From Xanthomonas sp. GPE 39 (lineage in GTDB: Bacteria > Pseudomonadota > Gammaproteobacteria > Xanthomonadales > Xanthomonadaceae): a stretch of DNA of 64,000 nt. The stretch covers positions 1 through 64,000 of the forward strand of contig NZ_JZHZ01000007.1 of NCBI RefSeq assembly GCF_000963005.1, written 5' to 3'. Within the stretch, counting starts at the first letter, position 1; every line of letters starts with the position of its first letter. Below, one piece after another: positions 33,801 through 41,892 of this stretch. The notes beneath the pieces were generated by a model. It searched no databases, had not been told where the DNA came from, and worked only from the letters and a program-made list of their open reading frames with translations. Both the position numbers and the translations under genes were made by a program.

Positions 33801-34268
33801 CTCCCAACGTAGCAGCCAATCGCGGCGCCAAGCCTGGTATTTCTCGAACACGTTGCCCAGCTCGCTGGCCAGGGTCCATGGTTTGAGAGGATCGTTGTCG
33901 GCCAGGTAAGCAGCGAGCGGTGCCAGCGCCGGATCGGCGCCCAGGTCGCTGCGCAGCGTCGCGTACAGACGCCAGTGCAGGCTGGCCATGTCCAGGTCGT
34001 CGTCTGCGGCGCCGAGATTGCGCTCCAGCGCGTGTGCGACGAACTCGCCGGGAGTCAGGAATTGCAGATTCGCCGCGACCCCATGCGTGGCCGCCAGCGT
34101 GGACTGCAGCCAGCGCCGCATCGCCACTTGCGGGATCAACACCACTTCAGGTGCCAGCAGCGGTTGCTCCGGTATGGGTTGACGCAGCGCTTCGGCCAGC
34201 AGAGCGGCCAGGGTATCCAGCGCGTTGGACGGGTACAGTCGGAAATCGGGCGCGGACGTAACGTGCAT
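30858..34268 (-). CDS. recC: exodeoxyribonuclease V gamma subunit RecC
   Basis: RecC holds the Chi-recognition channel and separates the strands in RecBCD. The product is 1,136 residues, starting MHVTSAPDFRLYPSNALDTL at 34268, the usual length. Features include the N-terminal helicase-like region (LLAPEVVLIPQVAMRRWLQ) and the conserved AICLLGMNDGDFPR region. It is the first gene of recCBD. A copy of part of this gene, together with a fragment of its upstream sequence, is found 5 kb away at 39414-39528. Confidence 0.94.
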   Translation of the reverse strand: MHVTSAPDFRLYPSNALDTLAALLAEALRQPIPEQPLLAPEVVLIPQVAMRRWLQSTLAATHGVAANLQFLTPGEFVAHALERNLGAADDDLDMASLHWRLYATLRSDLGADPALAPLAAYLADNDPLKPWTLASELGNVFEKYQAWRRDWLLRWEAGADPDDVQARLWRRIASGRAYRARRIGQYLDRYARPDGPLPQGLPPRLFAFAVLNISPDVLRVLATQARVGTLHFYLPTPTQGYWGDLQTLWQRRRTGVAVDLFAEQVQENPLLQAWGAAGRDFMALIGDYDVVHPLAEIAVYADPLESGQRPLADGGLGDSLLRRMQSNLFQRRAPTPPATLPTVNQHDPSLQVHACHTRLRELQVLHDQLRALLDDARFDPPLQPREIAVLSPNIDPYVPYLDAVFGGHGGGDSLPYTLADASPLASEPLAEVFLALLGLPIARFGLHEILDLIASAPIAEAAGLDAAGLDRLRDWLHAAGARWGLDPAHRHQHQAPADDAYTWRFALDRLLLGHASGAEDDIDGVAPWPQLEGSALTALDTLLRLLRVLDRHRAALAEPMPPTQWRECLLALLDALLPQTPSAPRAQRALERLRTLIDQFARDAARAEYADAVPAEVVRAHFAAVLGESDTRAPLLTGGISIGRMVPMRLLPFRAICLLGMNDGDFPRRDPAAGLNRLTTELGTARRRHGDRSTREDDRFLFLQLFASAQDVFYLSYLGADARDGSVREPSPLVSELLACAAHYHAEPAAATALVVRHPLQPFAAAAFGAIAAEAADPRRFSYLQQWRPAVDSLIGQRQPLPSWIPETLPVVADDAPPTALSIDELRRLLIDPAEQFLRQRLGLRLPDPAQADGDLEPLVAPSRGLDKYVLQQQVFEAVLREATDGLYERLRARALLPSGPLGRRQLDHCLRQLRPYADAFSHWCGATPPLPAQRLHVHIDGTELHGRLSDWYPSGVGRVKIGALSGRSAIRHGLEWLLLRAAGEHTPFVRFFEHEDGLGPHPLDPEPLSATQAQQALADLLRLYRQGQQTPLAFAPYSSWAYYQAARGGDLDKAIKNAAAQWQAGFGWSEANSPQLRLVGRGRDPFADPQRFAVFADTSQRVFGLLERGDPGQALDPKDLLESWQRWHGAQEDAE

Positions 34269-34513
34269 GTTCCCGCTATTGTGCCGGATGGCTTGCGGTA
34301 ACGCCGGTGGGCCATTGGTCTGCTCACACCGGTGATGGCGTACACGTGCGGCGTCAAGTCATCCGTGGCACGCAAGGCCGTGGGCTGAGTGATGGTGACC
34401 TGCCCCCACTACCCCGACGATACGCATCATGATGCTGTAGAGTCGCGTCGCAGGATTCGCCTCCAACTTAAATGACTTCCTAGAGCGTGACACGATCACG
34501 TTAACAGGTCTCA
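34269..34513. promoter_or_regulatory. divergent promoter region of recC and the efflux adaptor gene
   Basis: This 245-base spacer lies between recC (minus) and the adaptor gene (plus) and should carry both promoters. The segment 34278-34310 is repeated at 39496-39528, downstream of the export genes. I see no confident -35/-10 pair. Confidence 0.45.
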
Positions 34514-35767
34514 ATGAACAACTCTGCCGATCTGCTGAAGGAACTGCGCATCGACCGTAAGGCCCCGTCCCGCGAATCGCCCTCGGGGCGCGGAGGGGGG
34601 ATCGCCATCGCCACGCTCGTCGTCGTTATCGTGCTGCTGCTCGGTTTAGCCGCGTGGTGGTGGTGGCTGGGTCGGGCGCGGCCGCTGCAGGTGCGCACCG
34701 CACCGGTGGTGGCGATCAGCGCCGGCAACGCGTCGTCGTCGGTCCTTGATGCCAGCGGCTACGTGGTGGCGCGACGCATGGCCACGGTGTCGGCGCAGGT
34801 CACCGGCAAGGTGCTGCAGGTGATGATCGAGGAAGGCATGCGCGTGGAGGCCGGTCAGGTGATGGCCACGCTCGATCCGATCGAGACCAATGCGCAGCGC
34901 GAGGTCGGTGCCGCGCAACTCGCGGCGGCGCGCAGTCAGGTGCAGAACGTGCAGGCGCAGCTGGTCGTGGCCGAGGCCGATGCGACGCGGCTGCAGTCGC
35001 TGGTCGGCGAGCAACTGGTATCGCGTTCGCAGTACGATCAGGCGGTGTCGCAGCGCGATGCGCTGCGCGCGCAGTTGCAGGTGGCCCAGCGCAATGTCGC
35101 GGTCGCCACGCACGAGCTGTCGCTGTCAGACATCCACGTCGACTTCACCGTGGTCCGCGCGCCGTTTGCCGGCGTGGTCACTGCCAAGGCCGCGCAGCCG
35201 GGCGAGATCGTCTCGCCGTTGGCCACCGGCGGTTTCACCCGCACCGGCATCGGCACGATTGTCGACATGGATTCGCTGGAAGTGGAAGTGGAGGTCGGCG
35301 AGGCCTACATCGGCCGCGTGCAGCCGAAGATGCCGGCCGAAGTGATCCTCGACGCCTATCCAGACTGGCGCATCCCGGCCGAGGTGATCGCGATCATCCC
35401 GGCTGCCGACCGCGGCAAGGCCACGGTCAAGGTACGCGTGGCGCTTAAGGTCAAGGATGCACGCATCGTGCCGGACATGGGCGTGCGGGTGAGCTTCTTG
35501 GAAAAGGCCACGGCGCAGCAGCAGAACACGCCGAAGGGCGTGCGGGTACCGGTTGCGTCACTGCTGCAGCGTGACGGCACCAGCCGCGTTTTCGTCCTCG
35601 GCAACGACAACCACGTCGCCCTACGCGAGGTGAAGACCGGCATCGACATGGGCAGCGACAAGCAGGTGCTATCAGGTGTCTCCGTAGGCGACACGGTGGT
35701 CGTCGAGCCACCGCAGGCGTTGAAGGATGGAGATGCGGTGACGTTGTCCAGCGACGCACAGGAGTGA
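34514..35767 (+). CDS. periplasmic adaptor (membrane-fusion) subunit of an ABC export system
   Basis: This 417-residue HlyD/MacA-type adaptor has a cytoplasmic end, one membrane anchor near 30-52, a lipoyl-like half (SAQVTGKVLQVMIEEGMRV), an α-helical hairpin near 125-200 (QLAAARSQVQNVQAQLVVAE), and the β-barrel half (FTVVRAPFAGVVTAKAAQPG). It would link inner-membrane ABC parts to an outer-membrane channel. The ATPase and permease genes start 339 bases later. MacAB-like exporters move peptides, lipoproteins or drugs. The substrate here is unknown. Confidence 0.85.
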   Translation: MNNSADLLKELRIDRKAPSRESPSGRGGGIAIATLVVVIVLLLGLAAWWWWLGRARPLQVRTAPVVAISAGNASSSVLDASGYVVARRMATVSAQVTGKVLQVMIEEGMRVEAGQVMATLDPIETNAQREVGAAQLAAARSQVQNVQAQLVVAEADATRLQSLVGEQLVSRSQYDQAVSQRDALRAQLQVAQRNVAVATHELSLSDIHVDFTVVRAPFAGVVTAKAAQPGEIVSPLATGGFTRTGIGTIVDMDSLEVEVEVGEAYIGRVQPKMPAEVILDAYPDWRIPAEVIAIIPAADRGKATVKVRVALKVKDARIVPDMGVRVSFLEKATAQQQNTPKGVRVPVASLLQRDGTSRVFVLGNDNHVALREVKTGIDMGSDKQVLSGVSVGDTVVVEPPQALKDGDAVTLSSDAQE

Positions 35768-36106
35768 GTGCGCCGCGCGCGTAAGTGTGGTCTTCGTTTG
35801 AATGTTGCGTGGATTGGTTCTAGGTCGTGAGCGGCGTTGCTGTTGTTGCTGTCGAGCGCCCTGCCGAGTCCCCGTCTGTGGCGCTGGCCGGGGAATGCCG
35901 CTTCGTACCGGAATCGGGAAAATCCAAAGTGACAGCAACAACCACACTTGCTGCACTTGAACCTGCAAAGACAGTGGAGTCGCCGACGTTGATAGCCGCA
36001 CGCCTGGCGACATGCATGACATGGAGACATACCGATCGCATCGCAATACCAGCCCCCCATCATTGATCTCGTTCACCCCACATCGAAACGCAGAGGATCC
36101 CACGCA
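35768..36106. other. 339-base spacer without a supported gene
   Basis: This spacer separates the adaptor gene from the ATPase gene, which are normally adjacent in MacAB-type operons. A 79-codon open frame at 35827-36066 has poor protein character and no homology that I recognise, so I do not call it a gene. Part of the sequence (CCGGAATCGGGAAAATCC near 35908) resembles short repeats seen in Xanthomonas intergenic DNA, but this is only a resemblance. Confidence 0.4.
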
Positions 36107-36796
36107 ATGACTGCCCTCGTTACCCTCCGCAACGTCACCAAGACCTACCAGCGCGGCCCCGAGAAGGTGCAGGTGCTGCATGGCATCGATCTGGAGATCG
36201 AGCGCGGCGACTTCGTCGCGCTGATGGGCCCATCCGGTTCGGGCAAGACCACACTGCTGAATCTGATCGGTGGACTCGACACGCCGTCAGGCGGCGAGAT
36301 CGAGATCGAAGGCGAGCGCATCGACCGCATGAGCGGCGGTCAGTTGGCTACCTGGCGCAGCCATCATGTCGGCTTCGTGTTCCAGTTCTACAACCTGATG
36401 CCGATGCTCAACGCGCAGAAGAACGTCGAGCTGCCACTGCTGCTGACCAACCTCGGTGCAGCGCAGCGCAGGCGCCATGCCGAAATCGCGTTGACGCTGG
36501 TCGGCCTCGATGAGCGCCGCAGCCACAAGCCCAGCGAATTGTCCGGCGGCCAGCAGCAGCGCGTGGCGATCGCGCGGGCCATCGTCTCCGACCCCACCTT
36601 CCTGATCTGCGACGAGCCCACCGGTGACCTCGACCGCCACAACGCCGAGGAGATCCTCAAGCTGCTGCAGCAGCTCAACCGCGAGCACGGCAAGACCATC
36701 ATCATGGTCACCCACGATCCCAAGGCCGCCGAGTACGCCTCGCATACCGTGCATCTGGACAAGGGCGAGCTGGCCGACGCACTGGTCGCTGACTAA
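36107..36796 (+). CDS. ABC transporter ATP-binding protein (MacB/LolD type)
   Basis: The 229-residue ATPase has Walker A GPSGSGKT at 41-48, the signature LSGGQQQR, and Walker B ICDEPTGDLD, with VTHDPKAAEYA at the switch His. It matches the MacB/LolD ATPase group, which works with FtsX-like permeases. The permease genes follow 12 bases downstream, so the ATPase and both permeases are one transcription unit. It has no fused permease, unlike classic MacB. Confidence 0.92.
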   Translation: MTALVTLRNVTKTYQRGPEKVQVLHGIDLEIERGDFVALMGPSGSGKTTLLNLIGGLDTPSGGEIEIEGERIDRMSGGQLATWRSHHVGFVFQFYNLMPMLNAQKNVELPLLLTNLGAAQRRRHAEIALTLVGLDERRSHKPSELSGGQQQRVAIARAIVSDPTFLICDEPTGDLDRHNAEEILKLLQQLNREHGKTIIMVTHDPKAAEYASHTVHLDKGELADALVAD

Positions 36797-36808
36797 CCGG
36801 AGACGACG

Positions 36809-37966
36809 ATGAAATACTTCTCGCTCGTATGGGCGCAGCTGTTCCGCAGCAAGACGCGGACGCTGCTGACCCTGCTATCGGTGGTCGCTGCATTCCTGTT
36901 GTTCGGGATGCTCGATTCGGTGCGTGTGGCGTTCAATTCCGGCGGCAGCATCGAAGGCGTCAACCGCCTGGTGGTGACCTCGCGCCTGTCGATCACCCAG
37001 TCGCTGCCGATCCGCCTGGGTACGCAGATCCGCGAGGTAGCCGGGGTGCGCGATGTGACCTCGGCGATGTGGTTCGGTGGCATCTATAAGGATCCGAAGA
37101 ACTTCTTCGCCAACTCCTCGGTGGCTCCGAACTACTTTGACGTCTACCGTGAACTACAGATTCCTCCGGAACAGCTGAAGGCGTTCCATGCCACGCGCAC
37201 CGGCGCGATCGTTGGCGAATCGCTGGCCAAAGAGTTCGGCTGGAAGCTCGGCGACACCATCCCACTGCAGGCGACGCTCTTCCCACGCGGCGGCAGCAAT
37301 AACTGGCCGCTGCAACTGGTCGGCATCTTCCGCTCCAAGGACCGCACGCTGGCTGCCAACGAGGAACGCCAGCTGATGATGAATTGGAAGTACTTCGACG
37401 AATCCAACGACTACATCAAGAACAAGGTCAGCTGGTACACGGTGACGCTGGACAACCCCGACCATGCCTCGCGCGTGGCGCAGGCGATCGATGCGATCTC
37501 GGCCAACTCCGATCATGAGACCAAGAGCCAGACCGAGTCGGCATTTCAACAGGCCTTCGTCAAGCAGTTCGCCGACATCGGCATGATCGTCACCTCGATC
37601 ATGGGCGCGGTGTTCTTCACTCTGCTGCTGCTGACCGGCAACACCATGGCCCAGGCGGTACGCGAGCGCATCCCGGAACTGGCGACGCTGAAGACGCTCG
37701 GCTTCAAGGACGGCACGATGCTGGCCTTGGTGATAGTCGAATCGGTGCTGCTGATCGGGCTCGGTGGTGCGATCGGACTGGGTCTTGCGGCGCTGATCCT
37801 GCCGGGGCTGGCGTCCAAGTCGAGGGGCATGCTGCCTCCGAACGTGCCACTGCAAACCTGGCTGGTCGGTGCCGGGCTGATCGTGGTGATCGGCGTGGTG
37901 GTTGGCGTGCTGCCGGCGCTACGCGCGAAGCGTCTGAAGATCGTCGATGCCCTGGCTGGACGCTGA
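36809..37966 (+). CDS. FtsX-like ABC permease, first of two
   Basis: This 385-residue permease has one N-terminal helix (about 15-35), a large periplasmic MacB-PCD-type domain, and three C-terminal helices (from about 260, GMIVTSIMGAVFFTLLLLTG, then LVIVESVLLIGLGGAIGLGL, then VGAGLIVVIGVVVGVLPALRAKRL). This is the FtsX/MacB topology. It ends LKIVDALAG, typical of the family. Two adjoining permease genes imply a heterodimeric export complex. Confidence 0.9.
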   Translation: MKYFSLVWAQLFRSKTRTLLTLLSVVAAFLLFGMLDSVRVAFNSGGSIEGVNRLVVTSRLSITQSLPIRLGTQIREVAGVRDVTSAMWFGGIYKDPKNFFANSSVAPNYFDVYRELQIPPEQLKAFHATRTGAIVGESLAKEFGWKLGDTIPLQATLFPRGGSNNWPLQLVGIFRSKDRTLAANEERQLMMNWKYFDESNDYIKNKVSWYTVTLDNPDHASRVAQAIDAISANSDHETKSQTESAFQQAFVKQFADIGMIVTSIMGAVFFTLLLLTGNTMAQAVRERIPELATLKTLGFKDGTMLALVIVESVLLIGLGGAIGLGLAALILPGLASKSRGMLPPNVPLQTWLVGAGLIVVIGVVVGVLPALRAKRLKIVDALAGR

Positions 37967-37978
37967 GAGGAGATCGAC

Positions 37979-39289
37979 ATGAAAAAGCATTGGTTGGGCA
38001 ACGCGCTGTCGATCCTGCTGCTGGTGGTGGGCCTGGGCGTGTGGATCGCGCTGCCATGGATTGGCGTGCTGGCGGTGGCTGTGGCGCTAATGCTGTGGCT
38101 GCTGCTGACCCGCAGCGGCCGGCTATCGCTGGCTGCCGCGCGCATCGGTATCGCCAGCCTTCCGCAGCGCTGGGGCGCGAGTTCGGTGATCGTGGTCGGC
38201 ATCGCCGGTGTGGTCGGCGTGCTGGTGGCGATGTTGGCGATGGGACGCGGTTTTGAAGTCACGCTCAACAGCACTGGCGACGACACCACGGCGATCGTGC
38301 TGCGCGGTGGTTCGCAGGCGGAGACCAACTCGGTCATCACCCGCGACCTAGTGCCGCTGATCGGCGCGCTGCCCGGCATCGCCAAGGACGTGCAGGGTCG
38401 CGCGATGATCTCGCCGGAGCTGTCGCAGGTGGTCAACCTGGTTTCCAAGTCCGACGGCACCGACGCGAACGCGCAGTTCCGCGGCGTCGGCGAGCAGGGC
38501 TGGGCGGTGCACGACAAGGTTAAGATCGTCGATGGCCGGCGCTTCGGCACCGGCCTGCGCGAGATCGTGGTCGGCAAGGGCGCGCAGAACCAGTTCCGCG
38601 GGCTGGATGTCGGCAGGACGCTGAGCCTGGGCAACCAGACCTGGACCGTGGTCGGCGTGTTCGCCTCCGGCGATGCGCACGATTCGGAGCTGTGGACCGA
38701 TGCGCAGACCCTGGCCAGCACCTACCAGCGCAGCGCCTGGCAGTCGATCAGCGCGCGCACCGAGGGCAAGGCCGGCTTCGACCGGTTCAAGGCCGCGATG
38801 GCCGCCGACCCACGGCTCAAGCTCGACGTCGACACCACACGCAGCTACTACGGCAAGCAGGGCGGCGGGCTGAGCAAGCTGATCGGCATCCTCGGCACGG
38901 TGATCGGCGCGATCATGGCGGTCGGTGCGGTGTTCGGTGCACTCAACACCATGTACGCGGCGGTGGCCACGCGTGCACGGGAGATTGCCACGATGCGTGC
39001 GCTTGGCTTCCGCAGTACGCCGGTGGTGATGGCGGTGATGCTGGAGACAATGCTGCTGGCGCTGCTCGGCGGCGTGCTGGGTGGCGCGATCGCCTGGGCG
39101 GTGTTCAACGGCTACAGCGTGTCCACACTGGGCAGCAACTTCAGCCAGGTGGTGTTCCAGTTCAAGGTCTCGCCGGAGTTGCTGTGGAGCGGGCTGAAGT
39201 GGGCGCTGGGAATCGGGCTGGTCGGCGGCCTGTTTCCAGCCCTGCGCGCGGCACGGCTGCCGATCACCACCGCCCTGCGCGAGGTATGA
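37979..39289 (+). CDS. FtsX-like ABC permease, second of two
   Basis: This 436-residue permease begins MKKHWLGNALSILLLVVGLG with an extra pair of N-terminal helices (about 8-45) before the usual helix at 60-85. The periplasmic domain follows, then C-terminal helices near 300-330, 345-370 and 400-420 (ITTALREV end). It differs from the first permease in its N-terminal extension. It closes the export operon, and a scar of recC sequence follows 125 bases later. Confidence 0.88.
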   Translation: MKKHWLGNALSILLLVVGLGVWIALPWIGVLAVAVALMLWLLLTRSGRLSLAAARIGIASLPQRWGASSVIVVGIAGVVGVLVAMLAMGRGFEVTLNSTGDDTTAIVLRGGSQAETNSVITRDLVPLIGALPGIAKDVQGRAMISPELSQVVNLVSKSDGTDANAQFRGVGEQGWAVHDKVKIVDGRRFGTGLREIVVGKGAQNQFRGLDVGRTLSLGNQTWTVVGVFASGDAHDSELWTDAQTLASTYQRSAWQSISARTEGKAGFDRFKAAMAADPRLKLDVDTTRSYYGKQGGGLSKLIGILGTVIGAIMAVGAVFGALNTMYAAVATRAREIATMRALGFRSTPVVMAVMLETMLLALLGGVLGGAIAWAVFNGYSVSTLGSNFSQVVFQFKVSPELLWSGLKWALGIGLVGGLFPALRAARLPITTALREV

Positions 39290-39413
39290 GGTGTAGCCCT
39301 CATCCGCCATTCGGACCCTCATTGCGCTGCGGATAGTTCTTGAGTGCCTCTACGACTCAACTCGTCCTGGTTTCATTCTCGTGGACGCGAGAATAGGAGA
39401 TTCCACTTCCGAT

Positions 39414-39528
39414 GGCGTCCAGCCCGGCGGCCTCGGCGATCAGTGCGCTTGGGATCATGTAGAGGATTTCGTGTAGGCCGAAGCGCGCGATCGGCATTGT
39501 GCCGGATACGTTGCGGCAACGCCGGGGG
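39414..39528 (-). pseudogene. recC remnant (internal recC piece joined to recC upstream sequence)
   Basis: Bases 39414-39496 match 32871-32953 inside recC at 75 of 83 positions without gaps. They still encode IARFGLHEI and IAEAAGLDA on the minus strand. From 39496 the sequence switches directly to a match with 34278-34310, just upstream of the recC start (28 of 33). About 1.3 kb is missing at the junction. The orientation is the same as recC. This is the scar of a second recC copy that lost most of its length. A further weak match (ACACGTG, GGCGTC-like) may extend it to about 39550. Confidence 0.85.
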
Positions 39529-39705
39529 CGACTGGACACGTGGCGGCATCGCGACCGCAACCAAGCCAATCCCTGCTGACACATTTACATGCCCACTGCG
39601 CCGGGCACAAACCGAAGTGAGCGATGCGACAATACTGCACGAGCTAGTTCGGTTAAGTTCAGCCGAGCGGATCAATCCTACGTTGTATTTTCGTTAAAGG
39701 TCGCG

Positions 39706-40497
39706 ATGGCGTCTTCCGAATCCAATTTGGTGCAGTTGTCGGGCGTGCGGATCGACCGTGGTGGTCGCGCGATCCTGCGCGACGTGTCGCTGACCGTGCC
39801 GCAGGGCAGCATCACCGCCGTGCTCGGCCCGTCCGGCAGTGGCAAGTCGACCCTGCTGGCGGCGCTCACCGGTGAGTTGGTGCCGGCGGCGGGCACGCTT
39901 CGGGTATTCGGCCAACCCCTGCCGCGCAGCAGTCGCGCGCTGCGCGAAACGCGCAAAAGCATTGGTGTGCTGTTGCAGGGCAACGGCCTGCTGACCGACC
40001 TGACCGTGGCCGAGAACGTGGCGCTGCCGCTGCGTGCCCACACCCGCCTGCCTGAGCCGGTCCTGCAACGCCTGGTGGCGTTGAAGCTGCACGCGGTGGG
40101 CCTGCTCGCCGCCGCCGAGGCATGGCCGCGCGAGTTGTCCGGCGGCATGGCGCGGCGTGTGGCGCTGGCCCGGGCGCTGGCACTGGACCCGCCGTTGATG
40201 ATCTACGACGAACCGCTGACCGGGCTGGACCCGATTGCTTCGGGCGTCATCATGAGCCTGATTCAGCGGCTCAATGCCACGCTCGGTTTGACCAGCATCA
40301 TTGTCAGCCATCACGTCCACGAGACTTTGCCGATCTGCGACCAGGCGGTGGCCATCGCCAATGGCGGCGTGGTCTTCGCTGGTACGCCGCAGGCGTTGCA
40401 GGCCAGCGCCGATCCGTTGCTGCAACAGTTCTTGCACGGTCGCCCGGATGGTCCGATCCCGTTCGATGCGCCGCAGCGTGCGCGGAGTGCCGCCTGA
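39706..40497 (+). CDS. mlaF: phospholipid ABC transporter ATP-binding protein MlaF
   Basis: MlaF powers the Mla system that keeps phospholipids out of the outer leaflet of the outer membrane. From ATG 39706 the product is 263 residues, with Walker A GPSGSGKST near 41-49, signature LSGGMARRVALARAL and Walker B MIYDEPLTGLDP. Longer in-frame starts run back into the noncoding region with the recC scar. mlaE begins at its stop codon (TGATG overlap), so the operon is tightly packed. Confidence 0.93.
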   Translation: MASSESNLVQLSGVRIDRGGRAILRDVSLTVPQGSITAVLGPSGSGKSTLLAALTGELVPAAGTLRVFGQPLPRSSRALRETRKSIGVLLQGNGLLTDLTVAENVALPLRAHTRLPEPVLQRLVALKLHAVGLLAAAEAWPRELSGGMARRVALARALALDPPLMIYDEPLTGLDPIASGVIMSLIQRLNATLGLTSIIVSHHVHETLPICDQAVAIANGGVVFAGTPQALQASADPLLQQFLHGRPDGPIPFDAPQRARSAA

Positions 40498-41246
40498 TGG
40501 CCATGCTCGCCTCGATCCGCGCCCTGGGCCGCGCCGGGCTGTTCTTCTTGACCGTGCTGCGCGGCTCGTTGCCGACCCGCGATCTGCTGGCCGAGTTGGT
40601 CCGCGAAATCTACAAGATCGGGGCGCGTTCGCTGCCGATCATCGCTGTCGGCGGTGCCTTCGTCGGCCTGGTGCTGACCCTGCAGGGGTACCGCACCCTG
40701 ACCACCTATGGCGCCTCCGATGCCTTGTCCACCCTGCTCGGCCTGTCGCTCTACCGCGAACTGGCGCCCGTGCTCACTGCCCTGCTGTTCATTGGCCGTG
40801 CCGGCAGCTCGATTGCCGCCGAACTGGGCCTGATGCGTGCCACCGACCAGATCAAGGCGCTGGAGCTGATGGCGATCGACCCGGTGGCCAAGGCGGTGGC
40901 GCCACGCTTCTGGGCGGCGGTGCTGACGGTACCGCTGCTGACCGGCATCTTCTGCTCGTTGGCGATCAGCGCCAGCTACTTCGAGGCGATTGGGGCACTC
41001 GGGCTGGATCGCGGTACCTTTTGGTCGGCGTTGTCCAGTAGTGTGGATTTCTGGGCCGACTTCGGCGTGGCGATGCTCAAGTCGGCGGTGTTCGGTGGTA
41101 CGGCGGCACTGGTGGCGGCCTACGTGGGGTTCCATGCTGAGCCGACCATCGAGGGCACCTCGGTGGCGACCACTCGTGCAGTGGTCAATGCCTCGTTGCT
41201 GGTGCTGATGTTCAATTTCGTCATGTCGGCGTTGCTGTTCCGTTAG
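40497..41246 (+). CDS. mlaE: phospholipid ABC transporter permease MlaE
   Basis: This 249-residue permease starts MAMLASIRALGRAG at the mlaF stop. It has about five or six membrane helices and the conserved segments RELAPVLTALLFIGRAGSSIAAELG and IKALELMAIDPVAKAVAPRF of the MlaE/YrbE family. It forms the inner-membrane core of Mla with MlaF, MlaB and MlaD. The length is normal and nothing suggests damage. Confidence 0.94.
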   Translation: MAMLASIRALGRAGLFFLTVLRGSLPTRDLLAELVREIYKIGARSLPIIAVGGAFVGLVLTLQGYRTLTTYGASDALSTLLGLSLYRELAPVLTALLFIGRAGSSIAAELGLMRATDQIKALELMAIDPVAKAVAPRFWAAVLTVPLLTGIFCSLAISASYFEAIGALGLDRGTFWSALSSSVDFWADFGVAMLKSAVFGGTAALVAAYVGFHAEPTIEGTSVATTRAVVNASLLVLMFNFVMSALLFR

Positions 41247-41352
41247 GTGGCGCCAGCGCGGGGCTGGCTGGTGGCTGGTCCTGTTATGGCATGAGTTCAG
41301 CGGTCGCGGCACTGTCGCCGCGGCCAGATCGAATCAATGAGGTAGATACGTT

Positions 41353-41892
41353 ATGGCTCTGCGTGGTCCCCGTCTCGAGTTCGCCGTCGGCGCCTTCCTG
41401 CTGCTGGGCTTGGCCTCGCTGCTGGTGTTGGCGATCGCCTCCACCAACCGGCAATGGGGGTTCGGCGGCGACCGCTATGCACTGATCGCCCGCTTCTCCC
41501 AGATCGGCCAACTGCGCGCGCAGGCGCCGGTGAAGATCGGTGGCGTTATCATCGGTCAGGTTGCCAAGATCGATCTGGACCCAACCAAGTTCGACTCGGT
41601 GGTCACCCTGTCCATCGACGATAAGTACAAGGATCTGCCCGCCGATACTTCCGCCGCCATTCTCACCAGCGGCCTGCTGGGCGAGAGCTACGTTGGCTTG
41701 CAACCCGGTGGCGACCCGGACACGCTCAAGCCCGGACAGGAAATCGCTTTCACCCAACCGGCGGTGGATCTGATTCAACTCGTGGGTAAATACATGTTCG
41801 GCGGTGGCAGTGGCGGTGACAAGACCGCAACGCCCGCTGCCGCACCCTCAGCCGCCGGCACCACCTCGCCCTCTAAGGAACACCAGCAATGA
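41353..41892 (+). CDS. mlaD: MCE-domain phospholipid transport protein MlaD
   Basis: MlaD forms the hexameric MCE ring that carries lipid across the periplasm. The 179-residue protein has an N-terminal membrane anchor (about 8-28) and an MCE domain (about 35-125) with ARFSQIGQLRAQAPVKIGGV and GLLGESYVGLQPGG. The C-terminal tail is Ala/Pro/Ser-rich, not a second MCE. It ends with ATGA overlap into mlaC. Confidence 0.93.
   Translation: MALRGPRLEFAVGAFLLLGLASLLVLAIASTNRQWGFGGDRYALIARFSQIGQLRAQAPVKIGGVIIGQVAKIDLDPTKFDSVVTLSIDDKYKDLPADTSAAILTSGLLGESYVGLQPGGDPDTLKPGQEIAFTQPAVDLIQLVGKYMFGGGSGGDKTATPAAAPSAAGTTSPSKEHQQ

Noticed and set aside
35827-36066. 79-codon open frame in the efflux spacer
   Set aside because: No motif, no good ribosome site, and composition not different from random GC-rich sequence.
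39357-39584. 75-codon minus-strand frame after the export operon
   Set aside because: It is the frame that carries the recC fragment and has no independent gene character.
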